Source of the DNA: JAJDIA01 sp031555505
GTDB lineage: Bacteria > Bacteroidota > Bacteroidia > Bacteroidales > Tannerellaceae
Length of the DNA stretch: 58,574 nt
Reading direction: 5' to 3'
Assembly: GCA_031555505.1 (NCBI GenBank)
Contig: JAVBUH010000057.1
Location: 1-58,574, forward strand
The notes beneath the pieces were generated by a model that ran no database searches, had not been told where the DNA came from, and saw only the letters and a program-made list of their open reading frames with translations. The translations under genes and the position numbers were made by a program. Shown piece after piece: positions 1 through 9,363 of this stretch (its first letter is position 1; every line of letters starts with the position of its first letter).

Positions 1-18
1 AGCCGGATTGGCCTTCCA

Positions 19-128
19 AATCACCATCGTCTCCCAAAAAGAAGATCATACTGTTCCGAAACGAAGATTATGATATTCCTAAACGAACGTTATGGAGATC
101 GTTTTGGATCGTTATGATCTTTTTTGTG
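19..128. repeat. 22-bp-period intergenic tandem array A (five diverged units)
   Basis: Five consecutive units, each exactly 22 bp, begin at 19, 41, 63, 85 and 107. The units at 41 and 63 are closest (both begin GAAGATYAT and end TTCCKAAAC). The units at 85 and 107 share GAnCGTTATG. The unit at 19 matches the one at 41 at about 12 of 22 positions. The period is not a multiple of three and the segment has no long frame, so it is non-coding. The array lies 246 bp upstream of the HTCS start codon. Same period as the arrays at 23571 and 47018. It may continue left of the window. Function unknown. Confidence 0.7.
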
Positions 129-373
129 GCGATTGACGGATTTGCAACATCTTTTTTATCAAATAGTTACAAACTGACAGCCGGAGCGGATTGGAGGGTC
201 AACGCTTTCCAATCGGGGCAAATTTGAAACGATTGCCGCTCCACAAGTTTTTCAGTTTGGTCTGTCATACCCCAAGACAGCAGTTTTAAACATCAAAATA
301 CAAAAACTTGATACAAAAGTGCAACACAATCGTCTCATAAAACCGTATCTTGTGATCGAAACTACTACCAGCC
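129..373. other. Intergenic region upstream of the HTCS gene
   Basis: No gene is visible. The stretch holds a 15-mer (201-215) that recurs in inverted orientation at 46960-46974, and an 11-mer ATTTGAAACGA (222-232) that recurs at 46994-47004; both second copies lie beside another 22-bp array. A weak promoter-like TATCTTGT lies near 345 but does not fit the TAnnTTTG consensus exactly, so the HTCS promoter is not assigned. Confidence 0.5.
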
Positions 374-3300
374 ATGAACACACATATCCGCATCATCCTG
401 TTTTTTCTGTTGGTCGCCTGTGTACAGGTATCGGCATCGAAAGCCTATTACTTCAGGCAATACCAGGTACAAGACGGATTGAGTAATAATATTGTGAGTT
501 GTTGCCTGCAGGATGCCAACGGCTTCATGTGGTTCGGCACGCGCGACGGGTTGAACCGCTTCGATGGCTATTCGTTCCGCGTATTCCGCGACGATGCTGA
601 GCAAAAACAAGCCCTCGGCAGCAGCAACATCAGCAGTATGGCCGTTGACAGCGAAGGCATTCTATGGATCGGCTCCTACCGCGGCCTGTACAAGTACAAC
701 GGAGCCGACGAAACCTTTGCACTCATCCCCTTCACCAAAGGCATACGCGTAGGCGGATTGTCTGCCTCACCCGAAGGCTACCTGTGGATGATCCTCGACG
801 GGCAGTTGGTAAGATACGACCAGCGGCTCAACGCACACCAGGTATATACCATCCCCGACAACGGCACGCCCACCTCGTTCTGCTTCTCCCCACAAGGCGA
901 CCTCTGGATCACCCTCTCGAACGGTATGCTGTATGCTTTCGACCGGCAAAACGGCACCTTCACCGGATACGACCTCTTTGCCCACTCCGCCCCATATACC
1001 TTGCGCAACCTGACAAAGGTCTATGCTACCGCCACCGGCGACAAACTGTTTATCGGCACCACTACCAACGGAGCCAAGCTATTCGACGTAGCCACCCTCA
1101 CCTACAAAGACATCCTGCAGGAAGAAGTGCGGAAAAAAGAGATGACCGTACAAGGCTTCATCCAGACAAAAGAAGATGAGGTATGGATCGGATCCGAATC
1201 AGGCCTCTTCATCTACACCCCATCCACCGACACGTATGCACACGTGCAGAAACGGCCCTACGATCCGTATTCGCTCTCCACCAATTCGCTCTACAACTTC
1301 TGCCGCGACAATGAAGGAGGCATCTGGGTCGGTACCTATTCTGGAGGTGTAAACTACTACTCACCCTTCCAACCCTTCGAGAAGTTCTATGCCTATCCCG
1401 ATGCCAATGTGATGCAGGGCGACCTGGTGCACGATATCTGTACCGACCGGTACGACAACCTCTGGATCGCCACCGAAGATGCCGGGCTCAATAAACTCGA
1501 CACCCGCACAGGCCTGTACATTAATTATCAGCCCCAACGTGGCGAACGAAGCATCTCCCGCACCAACCTACACGGACTGGTGGCCGATGGCGACCGGCTG
1601 TGGGTAGGTTCGCTCAACGGGATCGACCGGATCGATATCCCCAGTGGCCACGTAATGAAGCATTACACGCTGGGGAGTAACAGCCTGATCGTGATCATGA
1701 AGAAACTACCCAACGGCATGCTGCTCGCAGGTACCGCCAACGGTATGTATCGCTATAATGAGGCCACAGATCAATTCGATTATATGCCCGCTTTCCAAAC
1801 CAAATACCGCATCCAAAGCATCCTCGAAGACCATACCGGTGTGATCTGGATCGGCATGGTAAATGGCGGCGTGCGTTATTACAACCCCGCCGACCAGACC
1901 TGCCATCCCTTTGCACACGACACCATCCGGACCAGCAGCAGTAACACCATAAACGATATCTACGAAGACGACGACTATAACCTGTGGTTTGCCACCCTCG
2001 GCGGCGTCAAAAAACACAACCGCCGTACAGGAGAGATCACCCGCTATACCATCGCCAATGGCTTTCCCAGCAATGTCTCCTTCCGCATCCTGCCCGACAG
2101 CAACAAGAACCTGTGGATCAGCACCGCTAACGGATTGGTATGCCTCAACCCACGGACGGATGAGTTTACCGTCTACACCGAAGACCACGGCCTCATCACT
2201 AACCAGTTCAACTACAACTCCGCCTGGAAAGACCCCTCCGGACGCATGTACTTCGGAATGGTCAAAGGAATGGTACGCTTCAAACCCGAAGAAATACATC
2301 CCGTCGAACAAATGCCCAAGGTATACCTCACCTCCACTACCGTATACGACAAAGCCATAGAAACACCACTCCCCACCCTGCCCGTGATCTTCAGCCGGCA
2401 CCTGGTGCTGGCCAATGAACAGTCTACGTTCAACATCGACTTTGCCGCCCTCAGTTATATCGCTCCCCGCCAGACCAAGTATGCCTACCAACTGGAAGGC
2501 CTCAGCGACCGGTGGACCTATCTCACCGGTTCACATACCGCCTATTACACCAAACTGCCTCCCGGCCATTATACATTCAAAGTAAAAAGCACCAACGTAT
2601 CCGGCCACTGGAACGAAGCAGTCACCACGCTGCGGATCACCATCAAACAACCCTGGTGGCTTTCAGACGCAGCCATCGTGGTCTATACCATCCTCTTCCT
2701 CGGGCTGTGCGGACTTGCTTTCCACTTCGTGGTACAGCAAGGCAGGCGGCGCATCCGGCGTAGTATCAAACGATTTGAAGATAAAAAAGAGAAAGAATTG
2801 TACCAGGCCAAGATAGATTTCTTTATCAATATCGCCCACGAGATCCGTACCCCACTCACGCTCATCAAAAGCCCACTGGAAAAGGTGATCGCCAACCAGG
2901 GAATCCCACCCGAAGCACAAGGATACCTGACGGTGGTGGAGAAGAACGCCAACCGGCTGCTGGCACTCGTGAACCAACTGCTGGACTTCCGCAAAACCGA
3001 ACTACAGGGCTATCGCCTCTCGTTTGTCCAAACAGACATCGTATCCTTCCTATACGACCATTGCAGCCGCTTCCAGGATACAGCCGAACAACGCAAACTC
3101 AAATTCGAAATACAGGCCAATACAAAAAAACTGTTTGCCTACATAGACAAGGAAGCCTGCACCAAGATTATCAGCAACCTGCTGTCTAATGCCCTGAAAT
3201 ACGCAGCCACCCTGATCCGCATCACGCTCACCCGGCAGGAAGATACCGACCAATTCCTGATCGATGTCACAAACGATGGGCAGCCTATCGCGCCAGAGAT

Positions 3301-4333
3301 CAGAAAACAAATATTCGAACCCTTCTTCCGCAGTGAACATGCCGAGCACCAGTCCGGAACAGGACTGGGACTACCCCTGGCGCGATCACTGGCCGAAATG
3401 CACCGGGGCACGCTGTCGTTGTTGGAAACAGCCGAACCGCTGATCACCTTCCGGCTGCAATTACCCGTCAACCAGCCCGATTCCATCCGCCTGCAGGAAG
3501 AAGCCGCAGCAGAGAAAACGCCCGATGCCATACAGGTGGTATACGAACTGGATCCCGCACGCCCCTCCGTATTGGTAGTGGAAGATAATGACGAGATGAA
3601 GGAATTCGTAGGCAATGAGATCCATACATTATATAATGTGCTGACCGCTACAAACGGAGAAGAAGCGCTTCTCCTGCTGCAGGAATACAGCATACAACTG
3701 ATTGTGAGCGATATCATGATGCCGGTCATGGATGGGTTAGGCCTACTGAAGAAAGTAAAGACAGACCTGGAGTTCAGCCATATACCGGTGATCCTGCTGA
3801 CGGCCAGGAACACCACCCAGTCCCGCTTGGAAGGACTGGAACTGGGTGCCGATGCCTATATTGAGAAACCCTTCTCGATGGATATCCTCCTGGCACAGAT
3901 CACCAACCTGATGAACAACCGCAACAATATCCGCAACTATTACTTCCACTCGCCCATCGCCCACATGAAGTCGATGGCATACACCAAAGCCGACGAGCAT
4001 TTTCTGGAAAAGCTGAACGATATTATCAACGAACACATCAGCAACATCGACCTGGATGTGGAACTGATTGCAGACAAGATGAACCTGAGCCGGCCAACGC
4101 TCTACCGGAAGATCAACGCCCTGTCAAGCCTCACACCCAACGACCTCATCAAACTGACACGACTGAAAAAAGCCGCAGAACTGATTCTCCGGGGGGAAAT
4201 GAAAATATACGAGATATCGGAAGCCGTAGGGTTCAACTCACAATCATACTTCAGCCGGTCGTTTTCTAAACAATTCGGCATGAGCCCGTCGCAATATGCG
4301 CAAAAGAATGATGTAGACCTGTCGGTTATTTAG
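374..4333 (+). CDS. Hybrid two-component system regulator (HTCS)
   Basis: One polypeptide of 1319 residues combining sensor kinase and response regulator, the usual Bacteroidetes controller of glycan-use loci. Order: signal peptide (about 1-22); periplasmic two-component propeller repeats (about 30-670, many blades of the form DxxGxxWxGT, for example around GFMWFGTRDGLNRF); a Y_Y_Y domain (about 690-755); one membrane helix (about 765-787); HisKA with phospho-acceptor His822 in AHEIRTPL; HATPase with GTGLGLPLA near 995; receiver domain with E1070/D1071, phospho-acceptor Asp1113 and Lys1165; C-terminal AraC-type HTH (about 1215-1315). All catalytic motifs are intact and the length is typical. 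The nearest possible targets are the sulfatase and Gfo/Idh genes downstream, but no SusC/SusD pair is in sight here, so its ligand and regulon cannot be read from this window. Confidence 0.95.
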   Translation: MNTHIRIILFFLLVACVQVSASKAYYFRQYQVQDGLSNNIVSCCLQDANGFMWFGTRDGLNRFDGYSFRVFRDDAEQKQALGSSNISSMAVDSEGILWIGSYRGLYKYNGADETFALIPFTKGIRVGGLSASPEGYLWMILDGQLVRYDQRLNAHQVYTIPDNGTPTSFCFSPQGDLWITLSNGMLYAFDRQNGTFTGYDLFAHSAPYTLRNLTKVYATATGDKLFIGTTTNGAKLFDVATLTYKDILQEEVRKKEMTVQGFIQTKEDEVWIGSESGLFIYTPSTDTYAHVQKRPYDPYSLSTNSLYNFCRDNEGGIWVGTYSGGVNYYSPFQPFEKFYAYPDANVMQGDLVHDICTDRYDNLWIATEDAGLNKLDTRTGLYINYQPQRGERSISRTNLHGLVADGDRLWVGSLNGIDRIDIPSGHVMKHYTLGSNSLIVIMKKLPNGMLLAGTANGMYRYNEATDQFDYMPAFQTKYRIQSILEDHTGVIWIGMVNGGVRYYNPADQTCHPFAHDTIRTSSSNTINDIYEDDDYNLWFATLGGVKKHNRRTGEITRYTIANGFPSNVSFRILPDSNKNLWISTANGLVCLNPRTDEFTVYTEDHGLITNQFNYNSAWKDPSGRMYFGMVKGMVRFKPEEIHPVEQMPKVYLTSTTVYDKAIETPLPTLPVIFSRHLVLANEQSTFNIDFAALSYIAPRQTKYAYQLEGLSDRWTYLTGSHTAYYTKLPPGHYTFKVKSTNVSGHWNEAVTTLRITIKQPWWLSDAAIVVYTILFLGLCGLAFHFVVQQGRRRIRRSIKRFEDKKEKELYQAKIDFFINIAHEIRTPLTLIKSPLEKVIANQGIPPEAQGYLTVVEKNANRLLALVNQLLDFRKTELQGYRLSFVQTDIVSFLYDHCSRFQDTAEQRKLKFEIQANTKKLFAYIDKEACTKIISNLLSNALKYAATLIRITLTRQEDTDQFLIDVTNDGQPIAPEIRKQIFEPFFRSEHAEHQSGTGLGLPLARSLAEMHRGTLSLLETAEPLITFRLQLPVNQPDSIRLQEEAAAEKTPDAIQVVYELDPARPSVLVVEDNDEMKEFVGNEIHTLYNVLTATNGEEALLLLQEYSIQLIVSDIMMPVMDGLGLLKKVKTDLEFSHIPVILLTARNTTQSRLEGLELGADAYIEKPFSMDILLAQITNLMNNRNNIRNYYFHSPIAHMKSMAYTKADEHFLEKLNDIINEHISNIDLDVELIADKMNLSRPTLYRKINALSSLTPNDLIKLTRLKKAAELILRGEMKIYEISEAVGFNSQSYFSRSFSKQFGMSPSQYAQKNDVDLSVI

Positions 4334-4393
4334 ATTTACTTGATACACTTGTCCTTCCCTATGCAAAGACGGGAAAACAGTGTATGCCTGTAC

Positions 4394-5497
4394 TCAAAAA
4401 TAAACTACTTTACCCGTCTTCCCACTCTGGACGGCAGCTTCCAGAATGCGCACTACCTGCAGGTTATTCGTGAGAGACGACAGATCACCTGACGTAACCT
4501 CTATCTCCTTACGGACAGCCGCTTTGAGATACAAAAACGAGTCATTGTAAGGGGGCTGCAATGGAGCAGGCGTCTGTTGCTCCTCGCTTTTACCCGTGCG
4601 GACACGCATCCGTGTGGGGGTATCCTGGTAGATGTATCCTTTGTTGCCATAAATATGCATATCCTTCCGCCCCATCGGCCAACTCCATGAGGCCATGATC
4701 TGTACCACCGCAGAAGGATAGGTGACCACAATCGTGGCATCATCGTCTACGTTGGGATAAATAGCCGGTTTGGTTTGTTTCAAAACAGCATAGACACTTA
4801 CCGGCTCCTGCCCTTGCAAAAGCCAGGTAGCCAGATTGGCGCCATAGCAACCAAAGTCCATCACGGCACCGCCACCGTTCAGCACCGGATCAGTAAGCCA
4901 GTCCAGGAACTCTTTGCCACAACGGATCTCCACCGGACCCTCGTGCCCATCATAGACGTTGATCCGGTTGATTGGCCCCACGGCACCCTCCTGCACCAGA
5001 CGCTGCGCTTCATGGTTCGTGGCATACCAGGTGGTTTCGTAATTGGTAAGTAACAGGATGCCATGTGTCCGGGCCAGCTCAGCCATTCGGGAGGCATGCT
5101 CCATATTGATGGCCAACGGCTTTTCCACCATCACATGGATGCCCCTCGGCGCACAGGCTTCTACCACGCGCAGATGATCAAAAATAGACTCGTACACGAT
5201 AACGGCCTCAGGCCTGGTTTTGTCCAGCATCTCTTCCAGGTCGGTATAAAATAAAGAAGCGTCTACTTTCTTACGTATAGGGGAGTTTTGACTAATGGTT
5301 TCGTCTCGCTCAGCTACACCAACGATCTCAAAGTCGCCACGCCCGATCCGGTTCACCACTTCCCACACATGGCCATGGCTCACGCCGGCAACAGCCAGCC
5401 GAAGCGGTTTAGCGTCTTGGGCAACACCTGGTATTCCAAACAAAGAGAAACTGATGAAAGCAAGAAAAACACGATAGAACCCATTTTTTGTCTTCAT
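4394..5497 (-). CDS. Exported Gfo/Idh/MocA-family oxidoreductase
   Basis: Nicotinamide-dependent sugar oxidoreductase or glycosidase-like member of the Gfo/Idh/MocA family, 367 residues. An N-terminal Sec-type signal peptide (about 1-26, hydrophobic core after MKTKNGFYR and ending GVAQ) predicts export to the periplasm. The Rossmann strand follows as LRLAVAGVSHGH, in which the canonical GxGxxG is altered, and the family's EKP signature is present in HVMVEKPLAI. Convergent with the HTCS gene, 60 bp away. Bacteroidetes often carry secreted members of this family near sulfatases and glycosidases; some, like GH109, cleave glycosides through a tightly bound NAD rather than acting as free dehydrogenases. 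Substrate not predictable from sequence. Confidence 0.85.
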   Translation of the reverse strand: MKTKNGFYRVFLAFISFSLFGIPGVAQDAKPLRLAVAGVSHGHVWEVVNRIGRGDFEIVGVAERDETISQNSPIRKKVDASLFYTDLEEMLDKTRPEAVIVYESIFDHLRVVEACAPRGIHVMVEKPLAINMEHASRMAELARTHGILLLTNYETTWYATNHEAQRLVQEGAVGPINRINVYDGHEGPVEIRCGKEFLDWLTDPVLNGGGAVMDFGCYGANLATWLLQGQEPVSVYAVLKQTKPAIYPNVDDDATIVVTYPSAVVQIMASWSWPMGRKDMHIYGNKGYIYQDTPTRMRVRTGKSEEQQTPAPLQPPYNDSFLYLKAAVRKEIEVTSGDLSSLTNNLQVVRILEAAVQSGKTGKVVYF

Positions 5498-5803
5498 ATA
5501 GCAGTACTATTAGATTGTTGATTAAACACAAGAAACCTCTTCCCGATAGTAGGGGTACAAAAAAATTAAAGGCTGTCATCACGACAACCCCTAATCAAAC
5601 TTTGTTAACCTTAAATCTAATACTATTATGAAAAAACCACAATGCAAAGATACTGCCTCAAACAGCCTTTGTCAAGTTTTTGGCGGTCAATTAATGTTAA
5701 AGAACATACGATTTATAGCCAAAAAGTGTTAGCCAATCCAAAAGGATATAAAAATAACGGAATATCCCGCTATCTTTACCGATATCATACAATCTATATC
5801 TGC

Positions 5804-5929
5804 ATGAAAAAGCTGCTTATTTACTTTTCGCCCTTACTTGTGTGCCTGTCCATGCCCAACGGCCGGATATGGCACAGGCACAAAATAAGCCTTGATGTCA
5901 AGGCTGTCTTCTCCCGCTTTTTGAATTAA
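5804..5929 (+). pseudogene. Short signal-peptide-like frame, probably the relic of an exported protein
   Basis: A 41-codon frame begins MKKLLIYFSPLLVCLS, which looks like the n- and h-regions of a signal peptide, then turns into unrelated residues and stops. In another frame the same DNA reads MAQAQNKP just before a stop, which resembles the mature start of exported sulfatases. This suggests a frameshifted N-terminus of an exported enzyme placed just upstream of the intact sulfatase. A near-consensus promoter (TATCTTTA) lies about 30 bp upstream, and a perfect hairpin GCCTTGA/TCAAGGC sits at 5889-5904. It could instead be a short leader peptide. Confidence 0.3.
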
Positions 5930-5951
5930 TAATACTTTATCACATACTACT

Positions 5952-7700
5952 ATGCAAAAGAAAACTTATACCCCGGTTTTACTGTCCGGCATTTCTTTAG
6001 TCTCCCTCTCCTGCACACAGCAGCATGAAGAGGCAGAAAGGCCTAATATCATTTTAATAATGTCTGATGATATGGGATATTCCGATATCAGCTGTTATGG
6101 CGGCGTTATATCTACACCGGTATTAGACCGGTTGGCTGAACAGGGCTTGCAATACATGCAATTTTATAATACGGCGCGTAGTTGTCCTACACGTGCCAGT
6201 TTGATGACAGGGCTTCACCCGCATCAGACAGGTATTGGTCACATGACAGATAACAGAGGTGAAGATGGCTACCAGGGTGATCTCAACAATCACTGTGTGA
6301 CCATAGCCGAAGCGCTGAAGGGCAATGGATATGAAACATTTGCCGTTGGGAAATGGCACATGACGCGTTTTATGAAAAAAGACAGCCCCAAACACAACTG
6401 GCCTTTACAAAGAGGCTTCGACCACTTTTATGGAACAATAGCGGGGGGAGGTAGTTTCTATGATCCGCAAACATTATGTCGCGGGAACGAATATATCACA
6501 CCTGAAAATGATCCCCAATATCATCCTGAAACTTTTTACTATACAAATGCGATAACGGATAATGCGATTCAATTCCTTCAACAAAGGGAAGCTTCCGACA
6601 AAAGCCCATTCTTTATGTATGTTGCATATACGGCAGCTCACTGGCCTATGCACGCTTTGGAAGAAGATATCGCTCCCTACAAAGGCAAATTTGATAAAGG
6701 CTGGGATAATCTTCGCAAAGAAAAATATCAGCAAATGATGGATGCAGGAGTGATTGACAAGAAATGGGGATTGAGCATCGATACCACCGTTACCCGCTGG
6801 GAAAATGTCAAAGACCAAGACTTTGAAACCCATTGTATGGAAGTCTATGCCGCCATGGTTAGTAACATGGATAAGAATATCGGCCGTTTGATCGATTATC
6901 TGAAAAGTACGAATCAATTGGAGAATACGCTGATTGTCTTCTTACAGGATAACGGAGGTTGTGCAGAAACAGTAGGCCGTGGACAAGTAGTACCTACAGC
7001 AGTTATAGTTCCGCAGCATGCACAACTCATACCCATGGAGAAAGATGAGTTACAGACCCGGTTGATCCCTTACCGCACACGCGACGGGCGTGCTGTAATG
7101 CAGGGAAACGGTACCATGCCGGGAGGGCCGGATACATACATCGCTTATGGGCAAGGATGGGCTTATGCAAGCAATACCCCTTTCAGAGAATACAAACACT
7201 GGGTACATGAAGGAGGAATATCTACACCTTTATTAGTACACTGGCCGGCAAAAATAAAAGCGCACCAAGGGCAAAGGCGCTGGCAACCGGGACAATTACC
7301 GGATATTATGGCGACTTTGCTGGATGCCTCTCAAACAACATATCCGAAAACATACAATGGCGCGGAGATAACTCCAGCTGAAGGTATCAGCCTCTTACCT
7401 TCATTTACTACAGACAAATTCAACTATGACCGTCCATTATACTGGGAACACGAAGGGAACCGTGCCATTCGTACAGGGAAATGGAAGCTGGTTTATAAGG
7501 CTGTTGAAAACCAAACAGAAGATATTGATCTGAGCCGTTGGGAACTGTATGATCTGGAAAACGATCGCACAGAAATAGAGAATCTGGCTGAACGCTATCC
7601 TGAAAAAGTGAAAGAATTGGCCAGGCAATGGGATGATTTTGCTATTCGTTGTCATGTAAAACCCTGGCCCCATGAAATACAAGGGCCTGAAAACCATTAA
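5952..7700 (+). CDS. Arylsulfatase (S1 family), serine-type active site, lipoprotein
   Basis: Sulfatase of 582 residues that should hydrolyse sulfate esters of host or dietary glycans. N-terminus MQKKTYTPVLLSGISLVSLSC fits a lipoprotein signal, so it is probably anchored in the envelope. The metal-binding start PNIILIMSDDMGYSD and the activation motif at residues 77-87 are present; aligned to the S1 consensus C/S-x-P-x-R-x-x-x-x-T-G the modified residue is Ser77, followed by Cys78. Many relatives have CCPTR here, so this enzyme must rely on a maturase that accepts serine (anSME type in anaerobes). Catalytic GKWH (about 133-136) and the small C-terminal subdomain (WKLVYKAVENQ, LYDLENDRTEIENLA) are present and the length is normal. 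Likely single gene; the relic at 5804 precedes it. Confidence 0.92.
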   Translation: MQKKTYTPVLLSGISLVSLSCTQQHEEAERPNIILIMSDDMGYSDISCYGGVISTPVLDRLAEQGLQYMQFYNTARSCPTRASLMTGLHPHQTGIGHMTDNRGEDGYQGDLNNHCVTIAEALKGNGYETFAVGKWHMTRFMKKDSPKHNWPLQRGFDHFYGTIAGGGSFYDPQTLCRGNEYITPENDPQYHPETFYYTNAITDNAIQFLQQREASDKSPFFMYVAYTAAHWPMHALEEDIAPYKGKFDKGWDNLRKEKYQQMMDAGVIDKKWGLSIDTTVTRWENVKDQDFETHCMEVYAAMVSNMDKNIGRLIDYLKSTNQLENTLIVFLQDNGGCAETVGRGQVVPTAVIVPQHAQLIPMEKDELQTRLIPYRTRDGRAVMQGNGTMPGGPDTYIAYGQGWAYASNTPFREYKHWVHEGGISTPLLVHWPAKIKAHQGQRRWQPGQLPDIMATLLDASQTTYPKTYNGAEITPAEGISLLPSFTTDKFNYDRPLYWEHEGNRAIRTGKWKLVYKAVENQTEDIDLSRWELYDLENDRTEIENLAERYPEKVKELARQWDDFAIRCHVKPWPHEIQGPENH

Positions 7701-7758
7701 AAGGAATTACCCTGGCTGATAAGGAGGCTATCTTTGATAATGTAAAGTCACGTGGTTG

Positions 7759-7794
7759 GAGGGTGTGCAAAGGTTGGACTTTTGACACACCCTC
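7759..7794. terminator. Hairpin between convergent sulfatase and PQQ-like genes
   Basis: Arms GAGGGTGTG (7759-7767) and CACACCCTC (7786-7794) are perfectly complementary, with partly complementary sequence inside (CAAAGG...CTTTTG). It lies between two convergent genes. There is no clear T-run on either side, so termination is inferred from position and stem strength only. Confidence 0.45.
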
Positions 7795-7854
7795 TATATG
7801 GATTACTACCAAGAAGCCCTGTAGTAGTCTTTCTACGTGGGAATCGCCCAATAG

Positions 7855-9186
7855 TTATTTAGTGATTTTTACACAAAGCATCCGGTTCTGATCGCGGACT
7901 AACAGTTTGCCATCTGCCAGCGCCATCGGGCCCCAGTTCTGGGTATTACCGCCCACGCTCGACATTCCTTCCGTGAATGCGGCTCCTTCTCCAAGCAATG
8001 CGGCTTTGGAGATTGGCTTAAAGCCGGCCGGGTCTGGCTCGATCAGGTATAATGTTTTTACACCATCGGTAGCCAGTAGCAAACCATCGGCAAGAATCAG
8101 GCTACCACGGTCGAAATTCGGATTCCGCCCGGTCTTCCACATTACCTTTCCATCCATATTCATACAGACAAGGCCATCCCGCTTTGAGTTGGTAAAGTAC
8201 TGTGCGTAAAAGTAGCCGTTGTACAGGAGAGGCGGTTTGGTCTGGTCGCCAAACTCCAACGTGGTAAAAAGTTCGGAAGTATCAAAACTGCCATCCGCTT
8301 TTTTGTTCACCTGTATCATGGTAGCACCGCGTTCATAACCACCGGCGATCAACAGCTTATTGTTTCCGGCATCCACGGCACAGGGTACTGAGATATGACA
8401 ATCCCAGTTTACATACTGCCACAGGATTTTCCCCGTATGGGGATTCATCCCTACTACATTTCCCTTGGTTGGCTCGGCTCCCTGGCTTCTGAAAGGGTTC
8501 GTTGATGAAGTGATCATCACCAGATGATCTTCTCCGGAAATTTTCACCACCTTCGGACTTACATAGCTTTCATTACCCAGGTTAGGTGTTTTCCAAACAA
8601 GATCGCCGGTCATTTTATGGTAGGCCACCACCCCTGCATCAGGAGCTTGGGAGGCCAGGATAAGCAAGTCGCCATAAATCAACGGGCACTGTGAGATTGC
8701 CCATATAGGAATGGTTTTTCCACCAAAGTCTGTCCACACGTTTTTGCTCCAAACCGGTTTGTGTGTCTTGACATCTATGGCATACAAATCACCATTGGGA
8801 CCGCAGGAATACACATGGCTGTCGTCTACAATGGGCACACTTCGCGATCCGGGGAATGAAACAGTACCGGGAGATTCATAACTGAATTTCCAAAGTTCTT
8901 CGCCTGTCTGAAGGCTAAAGCATCTCATCATATCCCCCACCTCATCATCTCTATCAAGCAGGTATACCTTGCCATCCTTCACCACAGGACCGCCATAACC
9001 TCTACCTACATTGACAGCCCATAACACCTCCGGACCTCCTTCAGGCCAACTTCTCAACAGCCCTTTCTGTGTGGAAATACTGTTCCGATCCGGACCAAGG
9101 AATTGAGGCCAGTCCTGCGCTGTGACTACCGGACAAGAAAACATAAAAAAGGTAGCGATAAGTGCAAAAAAACAATGTGTTCTCAT
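7855..9186 (-). CDS. Exported PQQ-like beta-propeller repeat protein
   Basis: 443 residues with a signal peptide (about 1-24, MRTHCFFALIATFFMFSCPVVTAQ). The mature part starts DWPQFLGPDRNS and contains repeated blades of the PQQ/BamB type, such as GGPVVKDGKVYLLDRDDE, TGEELWKF, YSCGPNGDLYAIDVKT and TGDLVWKT. Such quinoprotein-like eight-bladed propellers occur in secreted alcohol dehydrogenases, in BamB and in many proteins of unknown role near sulfatase genes in Bacteroidetes and Planctomycetes. I see no cytochrome c motif (CxxCH) and no vicinal-cysteine pair of the PQQ dehydrogenases, so it may be a binding or scaffold protein instead of an enzyme. Convergent with the sulfatase. Confidence 0.85.
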   Translation of the reverse strand: MRTHCFFALIATFFMFSCPVVTAQDWPQFLGPDRNSISTQKGLLRSWPEGGPEVLWAVNVGRGYGGPVVKDGKVYLLDRDDEVGDMMRCFSLQTGEELWKFSYESPGTVSFPGSRSVPIVDDSHVYSCGPNGDLYAIDVKTHKPVWSKNVWTDFGGKTIPIWAISQCPLIYGDLLILASQAPDAGVVAYHKMTGDLVWKTPNLGNESYVSPKVVKISGEDHLVMITSSTNPFRSQGAEPTKGNVVGMNPHTGKILWQYVNWDCHISVPCAVDAGNNKLLIAGGYERGATMIQVNKKADGSFDTSELFTTLEFGDQTKPPLLYNGYFYAQYFTNSKRDGLVCMNMDGKVMWKTGRNPNFDRGSLILADGLLLATDGVKTLYLIEPDPAGFKPISKAALLGEGAAFTEGMSSVGGNTQNWGPMALADGKLLVRDQNRMLCVKITK

Positions 9187-9326
9187 AAACGTATTTATTT
9201 AGTGATTTTTCGGAAAGAAGCATTTTACCAAGTGTAAATATACTGCATTGTTAAAACAAGCCACCGGATCACTTCCTCAAAACGAATAAACCAATCATGA
9301 AAACGAATGGGCCTAAAAAACAAAAA

Positions 9327-9352
9327 AATCTCCGGAAATATTTCCGGAGATT
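9327..9352 (-). terminator. Intrinsic terminator of tRNA-Leu
   Basis: Twelve-base-pair perfect stem (AATCTCCGGAAA, TA loop centre, TTTCCGGAGATT) followed on the minus strand by seven T residues. It starts 11 nt after the tRNA 3' end. Confidence 0.9.
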
Positions 9353-9363
9353 AACTATGGTTG

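Noticed and set aside
1706..2491. 261-codon frame antisense to the HTCS gene
   Set aside because: Shadow of the propeller repeats; composition rich in Gly/Val from antisense reading, no recognisable domain.
5642..5929. 95-residue protein starting at 5642
   Set aside because: The first half has no protein-like features and crosses a promoter-like element; only the signal-peptide-like part from 5804 is worth noting, as a relic.
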